The notes under the pieces were generated by a model, which saw only the letters and a list, made by a program, of their open reading frames with translations, was not told the origin of the DNA and made no database searches. The translations under genes were made by a program, and so were the position numbers. A DNA stretch of 64,000 bases from assembly GCA_017546605.1 (NCBI GenBank), contig JAFYSH010000007.1:1-64000 (forward strand), given 5' to 3'. The first letter of the stretch is position 1, and every line of letters begins with the position of its first letter. The stretch is from Bacteroidales bacterium (GTDB taxonomy: Bacteria > Bacteroidota > Bacteroidia > Bacteroidales > UBA932). This document shows, piece by piece, positions 51,297 to 60,745 of the stretch.

Positions 51297-53093
51297 ATGC
51301 AAAACATTAGAAATATAGCGATAATTGCCCACGTTGACCACGGAAAAACAACCTTGGTTGACCGGATGATTTATCAGGCCAGAATGGCGCGTGATAATGA
51401 GAAATTGGGAGAACTCATCTTGGATAACAATGACCTGGAGCGTGAGCGCGGGATTACCATTTTGTCCAAGAACGTTTCGGTTCCGTATAAAGATAATAAG
51501 ATCAATATCATTGATACGCCTGGCCACGCCGATTTCGGTGGAGAAGTGGAGCGCGTCTTGAATATGACCGATGGTGTGCTGCTGTTGGTGGATGCATTTG
51601 AGGGCACGATGCCGCAAACCCGATTTGTCTTGCAAAAGGCAATCGAGATGGGTAAAAAGCCGATTGTGGTTGTCAATAAGGTGGATAAGCCGAACTGCCG
51701 TCCGGATGAGGTAAATGAACAAGTGTTTGACCTGATGTTCTCGTTGAATGCCACCGAAGAGCAATTGGATTTCAAAACGGTATATGGTAGTGCAAAACAA
51801 GGTTGGATGTCCTTGGATTGGAAACAGCCGACCACGGATATTACCTCATTGTTGGATACGATTTTGAGTGAAATTCCGGCCCCGGAAGTATTGGACGGTA
51901 CTCCTCAATTGTTGATTTCTTCGTTGGAATACTCGCCCTACGTAGGTCGGATTGCAGTGGGCCGGGTAAATCGTGGGGTGCTGAAGCCGGGTATGTGGAT
52001 CAGCCTTTGCAAACGGGACGGAACCATTGAACGCCAAAAAATCAAAGATTTGATGGTGTTTGAGGGACTTGAAAAACGCAAGGCGGAAGAAGTCTATAGT
52101 GGTGATATCTGTGCAGTAGTCGGTATTGAGGGATTTGAAATTGGGGATACGATTGCAGACTTGGAAAATCCTGAACCGCTGCCTCCGATTTCTGTGGATG
52201 AGCCGACGATGAGTATGCTCTTTACCATCAACGATTCACCTTTCTTTGGTAAGGAAGGGAAATATGTAACATCCAGACACTTGAAGGATCGGTTGGAAAA
52301 AGAACTGGAAAAGAATCTGGCCTTGCGTGTGAAGGAGGGCTTGAGTGCGGATTCGTTCATTGTTTATGGTCGTGGTGTTTTGCACTTGTCTGTCTTGATC
52401 GAGACCATGCGTCGTGAAGGGTTTGAATTGCAAGTGGGACAACCGAAGGTGTTGGATAAAAATATCAATGGCGTTCGTTGCGAACCGATTGAACATCTGA
52501 CCATTGACTTACCGGAAGAAATGGTGGGTCGGGCCATTGAAATTTCAACCCGCAGAAAGGCTTCCTTGTTGCATATGGAGACACGGGGAGACCGGGCTCA
52601 CTTGGATTTTGATATCCCTTCTCGCGGTTTGATCGGTTTACGGAGCAATTTGTTGACTGCAACGCAAGGAGAGGCAGTCGTTGCGCATCGCTTCAAGGGT
52701 TATGAGCCTTACAAAGGAGAAATTGAAAAACGGAACAACGGCTCGTTGGTAGCAATTGAGACCGGTACTGCGGTTGCTTATGCAATGGATAAACTGCAAG
52801 ATCGTGGAAAATTCTTCATCCCGCCTGGAGAAGATATTTATGCGGGTCAAGTGGTTGGGGAACATACACGTGCAGACGATTTGAACATTAATATCTGCAA
52901 GACCAAGAAATTGAGTAACGTACGGGCTGCAGGTAGTGATGAAAAAGTAATGTTGCCGCCTCCGATTGTCTTTTCATTGGAAGAGGCGCTGGAGTACATC
53001 CAAGAGGATGAATTGGTAGAAGTAACTCCAAAATCGATGAGGATTAGGAAGATTATTTTGGACGAGATTGAAAGAAAACGGAGAAAAGGTTGA
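51297..53093 (+). CDS. typA: Translational GTPase TypA/BipA
   Basis: BipA is an EF-G-like GTPase that helps 50S assembly under stress, notably cold. The 598-residue protein has G1 [15 protein letters not shown]2 [13 protein letters not shown]3 [15 protein letters not shown]4 [15 protein letters not shown] domains II, III and V, and the BipA-specific C-terminal domain with [19 protein letters not shown]. It diverges from guaA. Confidence 0.97.
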   Translation: MQNIRNIAIIAHVDHGKTTLVDRMIYQARMARDNEKLGELILDNNDLERERGITILSKNVSVPYKDNKINIIDTPGHADFGGEVERVLNMTDGVLLLVDAFEGTMPQTRFVLQKAIEMGKKPIVVVNKVDKPNCRPDEVNEQVFDLMFSLNATEEQLDFKTVYGSAKQGWMSLDWKQPTTDITSLLDTILSEIPAPEVLDGTPQLLISSLEYSPYVGRIAVGRVNRGVLKPGMWISLCKRDGTIERQKIKDLMVFEGLEKRKAEEVYSGDICAVVGIEGFEIGDTIADLENPEPLPPISVDEPTMSMLFTINDSPFFGKEGKYVTSRHLKDRLEKELEKNLALRVKEGLSADSFIVYGRGVLHLSVLIETMRREGFELQVGQPKVLDKNINGVRCEPIEHLTIDLPEEMVGRAIEISTRRKASLLHMETRGDRAHLDFDIPSRGLIGLRSNLLTATQGEAVVAHRFKGYEPYKGEIEKRNNGSLVAIETGTAVAYAMDKLQDRGKFFIPPGEDIYAGQVVGEHTRADDLNINICKTKKLSNVRAAGSDEKVMLPPPIVFSLEEALEYIQEDELVEVTPKSMRIRKIILDEIERKRRKG

Positions 53094-53114
53094 TTCTTTT
53101 CTAAAAAAAATTTA

Positions 53115-53122
53115 TATCTTTG
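53115..53122 (+). promoter_or_regulatory. -7 box for yceD-rpmF-plsX
   Basis: TATCTTTG, a full match, with TTG 22 bases upstream (53090-53092). It lies 10 bases before the chosen yceD ATG. Confidence 0.5.
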
Positions 53123-53131
53123 CCGCCCATT

Positions 53132-53602
53132 ATGGACACAGGAGAACAATTGTATAGCATTGACTTGAAAGGCTTGCAGGCTGGTGTGCACCGGATGGAG
53201 TTTCCTATTGAGACTTCGTTTTTTAAGGAATTCGGTGAAAATCAGATCATTGGGGCTGATTTAAAGGCGGATGTTACGCTGGAGAAAACCGGTCTTTGGT
53301 TGCGATTGGGCTTGAAGATAGCGGGAGAAGTTGTGGTAGAATGCGACCGTTGTCTGGGAGATTTGAAAATGCCGGTGGCGGTGGATGAAGTGATCTCGGT
53401 TACTTTTTCCGGAGCAGCGCGCGATCCGGAGGAAGATCAGATGGGTGACGATGTGATTGAATTGGACCGGAGCGAGACCACCTTGGATATGAGTCAAATC
53501 TTTTACGATTACGTATGCTTGAGTTTGCCCATCCAAAAAGTTCACCCGGACGGAGCTTGTGATCCGATCATGATGGAAAAGATGAAGGATATTTTAAGAT
53601 AA
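53132..53602 (+). CDS. YceD/DUF177 family protein
   Basis: The protein of 156 residues belongs to the DUF177/YceD family, linked by conserved gene order to 23S rRNA and L32. It shows the CxxC pair in VVECDRCLGDLKMPV and a third Cys in HPDGACDP, with an acidic middle (RDPEEDQMGDDVIELDRSE). The ATG at 53132 follows the promoter box; four earlier codons overlap it. rpmF follows after 31 bases and plsX after that, the classic arrangement. Confidence 0.9.
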   Translation: MDTGEQLYSIDLKGLQAGVHRMEFPIETSFFKEFGENQIIGADLKADVTLEKTGLWLRLGLKIAGEVVVECDRCLGDLKMPVAVDEVISVTFSGAARDPEEDQMGDDVIELDRSETTLDMSQIFYDYVCLSLPIQKVHPDGACDPIMMEKMKDILR

Positions 53603-53633
53603 GAAATAATTAAGACAATAAAAATAGAAAGCA

Positions 53634-53816
53634 ATGGCACATCCTAAACACAGAGTTTCAAAACAACGTAGAAACAAACGTAGAACCCACGACAAGGCTG
53701 TTATGCCGACTTTGGCTACCTGCTCAAACTGCGGTGCAGCTGTATTGTATCACCGTGTATGTCCTGAATGCGGATTCTACCGCGGACGCTTGATCATCGA
53801 CAAGACCAACGAGTAA
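53634..53816 (+). CDS. rpmF: 50S ribosomal protein L32
   Basis: L32 is a small large-subunit protein. The 60 residues start MAHPKHRVSKQRRNKRRTHD and carry a complete four-Cys zinc ribbon (CSNCGAAVLYHRVCPECG). The zinc-containing form is the C+ paralogue. It sits between yceD and plsX. Confidence 0.97.
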   Translation: MAHPKHRVSKQRRNKRRTHDKAVMPTLATCSNCGAAVLYHRVCPECGFYRGRLIIDKTNE

Positions 53817-53829
53817 GCGTTCATACGCT

Positions 53830-54777
53830 ATGCTGCGAATCGGTGTCGATGCAATGGGCGGCGATTTTGCCCCCGTTCAGGTGATTCTCGGAGCCGCTGA
53901 GGCTGTGCAGCAATTGTCCGGCTTAGCAACGATTGTGTTGTTGGGTGATGCGGATAAAATTACCGGAATCTGCCGTGAAAACGGAATAGATCCCGGTATT
54001 TTTTTCATATACCCCTGTACGCAAGTTGTGCAGATGCATGAACAACCGGTAATTGCCTATAAGCAGAAGCCTGATTCATCGATAGCGCGCGGTTTTGAAC
54101 TGCTGGCAAAAGGCGAATTGGGTGCTTTTGCCAGTGCTGGTAATACCGGAGCGATGTTGGTTGGTTCGGTAACGACGGTTGGTACTTTGACGGGTGTATT
54201 CCGTCCTTGTATTTCTGTTGAAATTCCCTTGCTCACTGGCGGGAATATGCTGTTGTTGGACGTTGGTTTTAATACTGACTCCAAAGCAGATGTGCTTTTT
54301 CAATTTGCAGAGCTGGGTACAATTTATGCCAAAACAATTATGGGGATTCATAATCCCCGTGTGGCTTTGCTGAATATTGGTGAAGAAGCAGAGAAAGGTA
54401 ACATGGTTGCGCGTGAGGCTTATCAGATGATGGCCGATTCTCCAGATTTGAATTTTGTTGGAAATATGGAGGCGAATCATTTGTACGATGGTGCAAGAGC
54501 TGACGTGTTGGTTTGTGATGGTTTTGTTGGAAATATCTGTTTGAAACAATCTGAAGCTTTGTACAGCGTTTGTCGTCAGCTGGGGTTGAACCGCTCTTTC
54601 TTGAAGCAATTTAATTACGAAGAGTACGGCGGGACACCGGTATTGGGAGTTAAGGCTCCAGTGGTAATTGGCCATGGTGCATCTACCCCGAAGGCGATTA
54701 CTCGTATGATTTATAAGGCTTACGAGGTGGCACACTCCGGTTTGGTGGTGAAGATTCAGCAACAGATGTTGCACTAA
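53830..54777 (+). CDS. plsX: Phosphate acyltransferase PlsX
   Basis: PlsX turns acyl-ACP into acyl-phosphate for phospholipid synthesis. The 315-residue protein shows RIGVDAMGGDFAPVQVILGA at the start, AFASAGNTGAMLVGS, the conserved VALLNIGEEAEKGN, DVLVCDGFVGNICLKQSE and VKAPVVIGHGAST. The usual fabH partner is not next; a tRNA-Arg lies 12 bases downstream instead. Confidence 0.96.
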   Translation: MLRIGVDAMGGDFAPVQVILGAAEAVQQLSGLATIVLLGDADKITGICRENGIDPGIFFIYPCTQVVQMHEQPVIAYKQKPDSSIARGFELLAKGELGAFASAGNTGAMLVGSVTTVGTLTGVFRPCISVEIPLLTGGNMLLLDVGFNTDSKADVLFQFAELGTIYAKTIMGIHNPRVALLNIGEEAEKGNMVAREAYQMMADSPDLNFVGNMEANHLYDGARADVLVCDGFVGNICLKQSEALYSVCRQLGLNRSFLKQFNYEEYGGTPVLGVKAPVVIGHGASTPKAITRMIYKAYEVAHSGLVVKIQQQMLH

Positions 54778-54789
54778 GCGTTTTTATTA

Positions 54790-54861
54790 GCCCTCATAGT
54801 TCAAGGGATAGAACGAAAGTTTCCTAAACTTTAAATACAGGTTCGAGTCCTGTTGAGGGTA
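54790..54861 (+). tRNA. tRNA-Arg(CCT)
   Basis: A 72-base cloverleaf: acceptor GCCCTCA/TGAGGGT with one terminal G-T pair, D arm GTTC/GAAC, anticodon stem AAAGT/ACTTT with loop TTCCTAA, and T arm ACAGG/CCTGT with loop TTCGAGT. Anticodon CCT reads AGG. CCA is not encoded. No promoter is seen in the 12 bases after plsX. Confidence 0.95.
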
Positions 54862-54867
54862 CAAAAA

Positions 54868-54902
54868 GGTCTTGCAGATACCTGTGAGGCCGTTTTTGTT
54901 TT
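54868..54902 (+). terminator. Terminator after tRNA-Arg(CCT)
   Basis: GGTCTTGCAG (54868-54877) pairs fully, with G-T pairs, to CTGTGAGGCC (54882-54891), loop ATAC, followed by GTTTTTGTTTTT. Confidence 0.75.
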
Positions 54903-55025
54903 TCTGTTGACACACTTTGAGGGGCGGATGCAATTTACGCGGATTTTCAGGGCAGGGGACGTACATAATTTTCTTTTGTGTTATTCAATATAAATTAATA
55001 AATTGGCAAAAAAATAAGTAGGTAC

Positions 55026-55310
55026 ATGAAAACATTATTCGGAATTTTTATTTTGGCAGTGACTATATCACTCACTTCGTGTGCTACTTTTTTCGTGCTG
55101 ACTAGCTATTCTATACCGTTCAACACAACACCAGATGGTGCTGGTATTCTTCTTCTGGGAGGAATCATAGGAGTGCTCATTGTTGATCCGGCTTCTGGTG
55201 TAATGTTTAAGATCGTGGGGGACGACAGAACAATGCAAGAGAAATTGCAGTCTGCCTCTGGAGGATATGCATTGCAAGTGAGCAAGGACGGCCTGGTTTG
55301 TATCAATTAA
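55026..55310 (+). CDS. Small lipoprotein of unknown function
   Basis: The 94-residue protein has a lipoprotein signal (TLFGIFILAVTISLTSC, Cys19). A hydrophobic, Gly-rich segment follows (GAGILLLGGIIGVLIV) that could be a second membrane contact, then a short polar tail (DDRTMQEKLQ). No family is recognised. The 120 bases upstream, after the tRNA terminator, hold nothing I can support as a consensus promoter. It ends nine bases before xerD and may share its transcript. Confidence 0.65.
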   Translation: MKTLFGIFILAVTISLTSCATFFVLTSYSIPFNTTPDGAGILLLGGIIGVLIVDPASGVMFKIVGDDRTMQEKLQSASGGYALQVSKDGLVCIN

Positions 55311-55319
55311 GAGTATCAG

Positions 55320-56252
55320 ATGGAGGATTCTTTTCGAGAGCAATGGCAGGTGTTCTTCTCAGATTATCTGATACACTTGAGGTTGGAACGATCCTTGTCG
55401 AAGCATACCGTTGCAGCGTATCAGCGAGATTTGATTCGTTTGTATGAATTTCTAGGGCATACATTGCTTTTGAAAGGTTTGTCAGAGGTGAAAACGGATC
55501 ACCTTCTGGCTTTTTTGGCAGAAGTCTCTGCAACCTTATCCAAACGCTCTCAAGCTCGTCTTTTGAGCTCCATCCGATCATATTTTCAATTTTTACATCA
55601 GACGGGGCAATTGTCCTCGGATCCGGCCGAGGTGTTGGAAACACCTCGCATAGAGCGTCGTCTTCCAACGGTCTTGTCGGTAGAAGAGGTGTTGGCTTTG
55701 TTTGATGCGGTGGATCTTTCGCAGCCACAGGGGCATCGCAATCGTGCCATTTTGGAACTTCTGTATTCGTGTGGTTTGCGGGTGAGTGAATTGATTTCCT
55801 TGCGCTTGAGTGATTTGTTTTTTGAAGATGGTTTCATTCGGGTGCTGGGGAAGGGAGATAAGCAGCGCCTGGTGCCCATTGGGGATCCGGCGATTGCGAG
55901 TATTTGCTATTATTTGGACCAACGACGGTTGCAACCTTGTCATCCGGACTGCTCGGATGTGCTTTTCTTGAATCGTCGGGGAAGGGGTTTGACGCGGGAA
56001 ATGATCTTCTTGATTGTCCGTCAGTCGGTGGAAATTGCAGGGATTCATAAGGAGGTCTCTCCTCATACCTTCCGGCACTCATTTGCAACCCATCTGATTG
56101 AGCGGGGTGCTGATCTTCGGGCTGTCCAGGAAATGTTGGGGCATGAATCGATCCTGACTACTGAAATTTATACGCACGTGAGTCAGGATAAATGGCAGCG
56201 GGAAATTGTGGATCATCATCCGTTTTCGGATTTACCTGTTTCGGAACGATAA
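55320..56252 (+). CDS. xerD: Tyrosine recombinase XerD
   Basis: XerD, with XerC, resolves chromosome dimers at dif. The 310-residue protein has the N-terminal SAM-like core-binding domain (YLIHLRLERSLSKHTVAAYQ) and the catalytic set: Arg in YSCGLRVSELISLRL, Lys in GKGDKQRLVPIG, His and Arg in SPHTFRHSFATHL, His in MLGHESILTTEIYTH and the Tyr nucleophile just before THVSQDK. The length and the absence of nearby mobile genes favour the housekeeping Xer enzyme over a phage integrase. Its 3' end overlaps nth by 37 bases. Confidence 0.93.
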   Translation: MEDSFREQWQVFFSDYLIHLRLERSLSKHTVAAYQRDLIRLYEFLGHTLLLKGLSEVKTDHLLAFLAEVSATLSKRSQARLLSSIRSYFQFLHQTGQLSSDPAEVLETPRIERRLPTVLSVEEVLALFDAVDLSQPQGHRNRAILELLYSCGLRVSELISLRLSDLFFEDGFIRVLGKGDKQRLVPIGDPAIASICYYLDQRRLQPCHPDCSDVLFLNRRGRGLTREMIFLIVRQSVEIAGIHKEVSPHTFRHSFATHLIERGADLRAVQEMLGHESILTTEIYTHVSQDKWQREIVDHHPFSDLPVSER

Positions 56253-56869
56253 GTGTCGCAATGGGCTTGGAGGCCACAGGCTTCGCATTTGGGCTTTCTG
56301 GCTGTGCAGATGTAGCGGCCGTGGAGGATGAGCCAATGGTGTGCAATGGGACGAAGTTCTTCGGGAATGAGCTCGGTCAGGTCTTTTTCAACCGCATCTA
56401 CATCTTTTCCTTGGGAGAGTCCCAATCGTCGTGCTGTCCGGAAGACGTGGGTGTCAACGGCAATCACAGGTTTGTTATAGATGACAGAGGCAATGACATT
56501 AGCTGTTTTTCGGCCAACCCCGGGTAAGGTTTGTAGTTGGTCAACCTCTTCGGGTACGATGCTGTTGAAATCGTCGCGCAATTTGCGGGCCATTCCGATC
56601 AGATGGTTGGCCTTGTTGTTGGGGAAGGAGATGGATCGGATGTAGTCAAATACTTCTTCGAAAGAGGCCTCGGCTAAGTCGCACGGGTTCGGAAAGCGTT
56701 CAAACAGGGGAGGGGTGATCATGTTGACGCGCTTATCAGTGCATTGTGCGGAGAGGATGACGGCAATTAGCAGGTGGAACGGGCTGTCATAATTGAGCTC
56801 AGATTCTGCGACCGGTCGGTTTTCTTGAAACCAGGCGATGATGGGTTTGATTTTATGCATAGTTACCAT
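56216..56869 (-). CDS. nth: Endonuclease III (DNA glycosylase/AP lyase)
   Basis: Nth removes oxidised pyrimidines in base excision repair. The 217-residue protein has the helix-hairpin-helix LPGVGRKTANVIAS with the catalytic Lys, the catalytic Asp in IAVDTHVFRTARRLG, and a complete [4Fe-4S] Cys set (CTARKPKCEACGLQAHC, spacing 6-2-5). An ATG three codons into the frame is an alternative start. It follows ftsE with a slight overlap. Confidence 0.96.
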   Translation of the reverse strand: MVTMHKIKPIIAWFQENRPVAESELNYDSPFHLLIAVILSAQCTDKRVNMITPPLFERFPNPCDLAEASFEEVFDYIRSISFPNNKANHLIGMARKLRDDFNSIVPEEVDQLQTLPGVGRKTANVIASVIYNKPVIAVDTHVFRTARRLGLSQGKDVDAVEKDLTELIPEELRPIAHHWLILHGRYICTARKPKCEACGLQAHCDTYRSETGKSENG

Positions 56870-57606
56870 TCATTCAAATCAGTCAGGTCAATGCCGTCGC
56901 CGTAGTCGTCTTTTTCTTCGTTGAGGGTGCCTTTTTCGCAAACAATGATCCGGCCGGGGTATGTTTTGAAAAGTTGTCGGTTGTGGGTTACCATCAGAAA
57001 CGCCGTCTGCTCGTGCCGGTGGAGTTCCATGAGCAAATCCATGATGTCGCTGGCGGTATCATTGTCCAGGTTGCCGGTGGGTTCGTCGGCAAGAATCAGG
57101 GCAGGTTTGTTGAGCAATGCGCGAGCAATGGCAATCCGTTGTTGTTCTCCTCCGGATAGTTGGTGGGGCATCTTGTGGGCTTTGGTTTGCATGCCTACCT
57201 GGCGCAGGACTTCTTGAATGCGTTCTTCCATTTTTTTCTTTTGTTTCCAGCCGGTTGAGCGCAGTACGAAGGACAGGTTGTCGTGTACAGTGCGATCCAT
57301 CAGTAGTTGAAAGTCTTGGAAGATGACCCCAATGCTGCGTCGCAAGTAGGGGATTTCTCGTTTTTTCAAGGTTTGTAGGGTGAATTTTCCGACGGTCCCA
57401 GTTCCTTTTCGCAAGGGGATTTCCCCAATCAGTGTTCGGATGATGGAGGTTTTTCCACTTCCTACTTTTCCGATCAGATAGACAAATTCACCGGGAAGAA
57501 TTCGGAGATTGACCTTGGACAGGACCAAACTGTCGGTGTTGGCAATGTCTGCTTCAATCAGTTCGACAAGAGGGCTTTGGAATGTGGTTTGTGCTGAATC
57601 ATCCAT
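56863..57606 (-). CDS. ftsE: FtsE-like ABC transporter ATP-binding protein
   Basis: The 247-residue ATPase has Walker A IGKVGSGKTSIIRTL, Q-loop region IGVIFQDFQLLMDRTV, signature LSGGEQQRIAIARAL and Walker B LILADEPTGNLD. This pattern is that of FtsE, which with FtsX controls septal murein hydrolases, and of the related LolD/MacB ATPases. No ftsX lies beside it here, so the name is by similarity only. It could instead serve the orphan LolE-like permease 30 kb away. It leads a two-gene unit with nth. Confidence 0.82.
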   Translation of the reverse strand: MDDSAQTTFQSPLVELIEADIANTDSLVLSKVNLRILPGEFVYLIGKVGSGKTSIIRTLIGEIPLRKGTGTVGKFTLQTLKKREIPYLRRSIGVIFQDFQLLMDRTVHDNLSFVLRSTGWKQKKKMEERIQEVLRQVGMQTKAHKMPHQLSGGEQQRIAIARALLNKPALILADEPTGNLDNDTASDIMDLLMELHRHEQTAFLMVTHNRQLFKTYPGRIIVCEKGTLNEEKDDYGDGIDLTDLNEW

Positions 57607-57634
57607 AAAAAATAAATTACTGATAATGCTAGCA

Positions 57635-57642
57635 CAAATGTA
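57635..57642 (-). promoter_or_regulatory. -7 box for ftsE-nth
   Basis: TACATTTG on the minus strand, a full match, about 28 bases before the ftsE ATG. Confidence 0.5.
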
Positions 57643-57663
57643 GAAAAATTGCCTCTTTTTTCC

Positions 57664-57671
57664 TAATTTTG
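57664..57671 (+). promoter_or_regulatory. -7 box for the TPR-OMP operon
   Basis: TAATTTTG, a full match, 31 bases before the ATG at 57703. Confidence 0.45.
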
Positions 57672-57702
57672 CTACTTTGTAAAAGAATAGAAATAATAGA
57701 AT

Positions 57703-60700
57703 ATGATAAGAAATTTAGGTCGCTTGGCGAGAACCATTTCTCTGTGTTGGATGGGGTGGTTGGTTTGTTCGACAAGTGCTCAAGCGCAGTCTCCTGCGTA
57801 TGATTTTTCTGACCAATTGCGTCTGGCGAAGCAGCTGTTTGAAAATGATATGTATGTTTCTGCGGAGAAAGAGTTTTCAGATTTGCTGGAACATTGTCCG
57901 GATCAGGGTTTGGTTCGGTGTGAATTGGAGGGCTATCGATTGCTGTGTCAGATCTTGTTGGAACGTTCAGATTTGGATGGTTTGATTGTTGAGTTTGCTG
58001 AACGTTGTCCTTATTCACCGCAGTTGGCATTGATTTATTTTTATCAATCTTGTTACTATTTTCAGCGGGAGGATTATGCCAAGGCCTTGGATATTATGGG
58101 GAAGATTGAGGATGCATACATTGGTAAGGAAAATCGGATCAAGTATATTTTTAACCGAGCGTATTGTGATATGCGGGTTGGAAATTATGCTCGATCAGAG
58201 GCGGGTTTTCGTAAGGTGTTAACTTTTGGCCAGCATGAGTTTACGCAGTCATCGACCTATTACTTGGCTTATGTGCACTACGTAGTGGGGCAATTTGATC
58301 AGGCAATCCCTTTGTTCGAAAAGATGTATGACAATCGCCGGTTTGGGAAAATGTCCCGATATTTTTTGGTGGAGTCCTACTTCATGTTGAAGGATTATGA
58401 ATATGTGGTGGAAGAGGGGTCGGCATTGTATGAGGTGTTGGAAAAGGATTATCAGCCTCGTTTGGCGCGAATGCTCTCTGAAGCATATTTTGAACAGAAC
58501 CAATCCCAGGAAGCACAGCATTATTTGTCCTTGTATGAGAAATCTGGAAAAACCTTGTCTCGTCGGGATCATTATTTGTCGGGGATTGTTTCTTATTCGC
58601 TGGGGGGCTATCATGCAGCAGCAGATGCCTTTACTAAAGTAGTGGGAACTCGTGATTCGATAGGTCAGAGTGCGGCTTATTATTTGGGCAATACCTACTT
58701 GCAGTTGAAAAACAAGCACAGTGCAATGGGGGCCTTTCAGACAGCCGCTGAGACTGATTTTGATCCGGTTTTGCGGGAAGATGCTTACTTTCAGTACGCC
58801 AAACTGGTCTTTGATGTGAATAAAGATATTGCGGCTTTTAGGGCTTACCTGGAGGCATATCCTTCTTCAGTCCGCTCGGATGAAATTCATTCCTACATCG
58901 CCACTTCGTATTTGTTGGCAAAGGATTATCGTCCTGCCTTGGAGTCTTTGTCGAAAATCAAGCACTTGACCGGTGAGATGAGTGCCAATTATCAGAAAGC
59001 GGCATATTTTCGAGGTATCCAATTGATGGATCGGGGGGCATATCGAAGTGCGGCTGATCATTTTGAGCAATCCTTGAAGTTTGGAGCTTCCAATCTTTCT
59101 CTGGAGCAATTGACTAAATTCTGGTTGGCGGAGGCGAAATTCCGAATGGGTGATTTTGCAGGATCGGTAGCCATTAATCAAGCCTTGTTGCAACAAACAT
59201 CCTATGCAAAAACGGATGAATATCCTTTGACGTTGTTTAATCTGGCTTATGGCTATTTTTGTATGGGCCAGTACGAGCAAGCCGTTCCCTATTATCGTCA
59301 GTACTTGGATCTGACTCCTTCCAAACGCCTGTTTACGATCGACGCGCAAACCCGGTTGGCTGATAGCTATTTTATGATGCGGGATTATGAACGTGCGGCC
59401 GAATTGTATGATGTGGTGGCGGGGGCAACCTATGCACAGGGCAATCTCTACCCCAAATACCAGGGTGCTTTGGCTTATGGGTTGTTGGATGACTTTCCCA
59501 GGAAGATTGAGCGGTTGCAGGGAATTGTGGATTTAAATCCGTCTTCTCCGATTTATTCGATGGCAGTGTATGAGTTGGGAAGAACGTATGTGCAAGTGGG
59601 AAATCACGATCAGGCAAGGGCTTGTTACGAGCGCTTGATGGGTAAGGTTCGGGATAGTGTCTATTATACAAAGGCCATTCTGGAAATGGGATTGATTGCA
59701 TCCAATGAGCAGAAGAATCAGGAAGCATTGATGCATTTCAGTACTTTGGTGGAACAGTATCCTTTTACAGAAGAATCCAGCAGCGCGTTGGCCGGAATAG
59801 AAAGTATCTACCAGCGGATGAACAAGCCCGAAGAGTATTTGGCTTATTTGGAACGTATTGGAATGTCATCGTTGAAATCAGCCGATGAAAAGGAATTGAT
59901 GTTCTTCAATGCGGCGGAACAGTTGTTCTTGGCGGGAAATTATCGGGAGGCATTGGTGTCCTTGCGAAATTACATCAAGAAATATCCGCAGGGAAGTAGG
60001 CTCTCGCAAGCTTATTTCTATGAGGCGGAGTGTTTGAAATCAGCTGGTTCTGTTGAAGCGGCGGCGGATGCTTATTACCAGGTGATGCGCATTGGGGATT
60101 CCTCTTTCTCGGAATTGGCGACGTTGAACTATGCGGTTCTATGCATGGAACTGGAAAAATATGAAGACGCGATCTTAGCTTACGAGACCTTGTTCCGGAT
60201 TGCTCGTTTGGAAAATAATAAGGTTCTGGCGGAAGAAGGCAGGATGCGGGCTTATTTCCGGGCTGGCAATTATACAAAAGCCATCATTTGTGCCGATGCC
60301 GTTCGTCAAGCGGTGACGGAAGAACAACAAGTTTTGGAAGCGGATTATATCAAGGCCAAATCCTTGTGGACTTTGGGTGAACGGGCTCAAGCAAAGGATT
60401 TGCTCGAAAAATTGGTAGCCAAGAGTATGTTGCCGGAAGGGGCTGAAGCGGCTTACTTGTTGGTGTTGGATGCATACGATGAGGGTGATTTTGATTTGGT
60501 GGAAGAACGTGTGTATGCGTTGTCGGATACTGGAACCCCTCAATTGTATTGGTTGGCCAAATCGTTTATTGTACTCGGAGATGCTTTTGCAGAGCGGGAA
60601 GAGTGGGAGCAAGCGGAAGCAACGTTCCGGAGTGTTTTGGATGAATATCAGCCGAGTGGTGATACGGATGATGTCTTGGCACAAGTAAAAATGCGTCTGG

Positions 60701-60735
60701 ATCGATTGTCGTCGGCACAGGTGATAACTAAGTAA
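57703..60735 (+). CDS. Large secreted TPR-repeat protein
   Basis: The 1010-residue protein has a signal peptide (ISLCWMGWLVCSTSAQA). TPR-like helical pairs run over essentially its whole length, many with the pattern YxxAxxLFxxxxx...P and ADxYF/AAYYLGNTYLQL. There is no enzymatic motif. Secreted TPR proteins of this size in Bacteroidetes are thought to scaffold outer-membrane complexes, resembling BamD or YfgC-like partners, but the exact partner is unknown. The outer-membrane barrel gene follows ten bases later, so the two probably work together. Confidence 0.85.
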   Translation: MIRNLGRLARTISLCWMGWLVCSTSAQAQSPAYDFSDQLRLAKQLFENDMYVSAEKEFSDLLEHCPDQGLVRCELEGYRLLCQILLERSDLDGLIVEFAERCPYSPQLALIYFYQSCYYFQREDYAKALDIMGKIEDAYIGKENRIKYIFNRAYCDMRVGNYARSEAGFRKVLTFGQHEFTQSSTYYLAYVHYVVGQFDQAIPLFEKMYDNRRFGKMSRYFLVESYFMLKDYEYVVEEGSALYEVLEKDYQPRLARMLSEAYFEQNQSQEAQHYLSLYEKSGKTLSRRDHYLSGIVSYSLGGYHAAADAFTKVVGTRDSIGQSAAYYLGNTYLQLKNKHSAMGAFQTAAETDFDPVLREDAYFQYAKLVFDVNKDIAAFRAYLEAYPSSVRSDEIHSYIATSYLLAKDYRPALESLSKIKHLTGEMSANYQKAAYFRGIQLMDRGAYRSAADHFEQSLKFGASNLSLEQLTKFWLAEAKFRMGDFAGSVAINQALLQQTSYAKTDEYPLTLFNLAYGYFCMGQYEQAVPYYRQYLDLTPSKRLFTIDAQTRLADSYFMMRDYERAAELYDVVAGATYAQGNLYPKYQGALAYGLLDDFPRKIERLQGIVDLNPSSPIYSMAVYELGRTYVQVGNHDQARACYERLMGKVRDSVYYTKAILEMGLIASNEQKNQEALMHFSTLVEQYPFTEESSSALAGIESIYQRMNKPEEYLAYLERIGMSSLKSADEKELMFFNAAEQLFLAGNYREALVSLRNYIKKYPQGSRLSQAYFYEAECLKSAGSVEAAADAYYQVMRIGDSSFSELATLNYAVLCMELEKYEDAILAYETLFRIARLENNKVLAEEGRMRAYFRAGNYTKAIICADAVRQAVTEEQQVLEADYIKAKSLWTLGERAQAKDLLEKLVAKSMLPEGAEAAYLLVLDAYDEGDFDLVEERVYALSDTGTPQLYWLAKSFIVLGDAFAEREEWEQAEATFRSVLDEYQPSGDTDDVLAQVKMRLDRLSSAQVITK

Positions 60736-60745
60736 ACGTAAGACT

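Noticed and set aside
51219..51800. N-terminal extension of the guaA frame
   Set aside because: It is antisense to typA, and GuaA proteins begin at [13 protein letters not shown], so the extra 190 or so codons are open by chance.
55320..56252. Phage or transposon integrase with attachment site at tRNA-Arg(CCT)
   Set aside because: The recombinase near a tRNA gene looked like an integration module, but it has XerD length and motifs, no phage genes follow, and no direct repeat of the tRNA 3' end was seen nearby.
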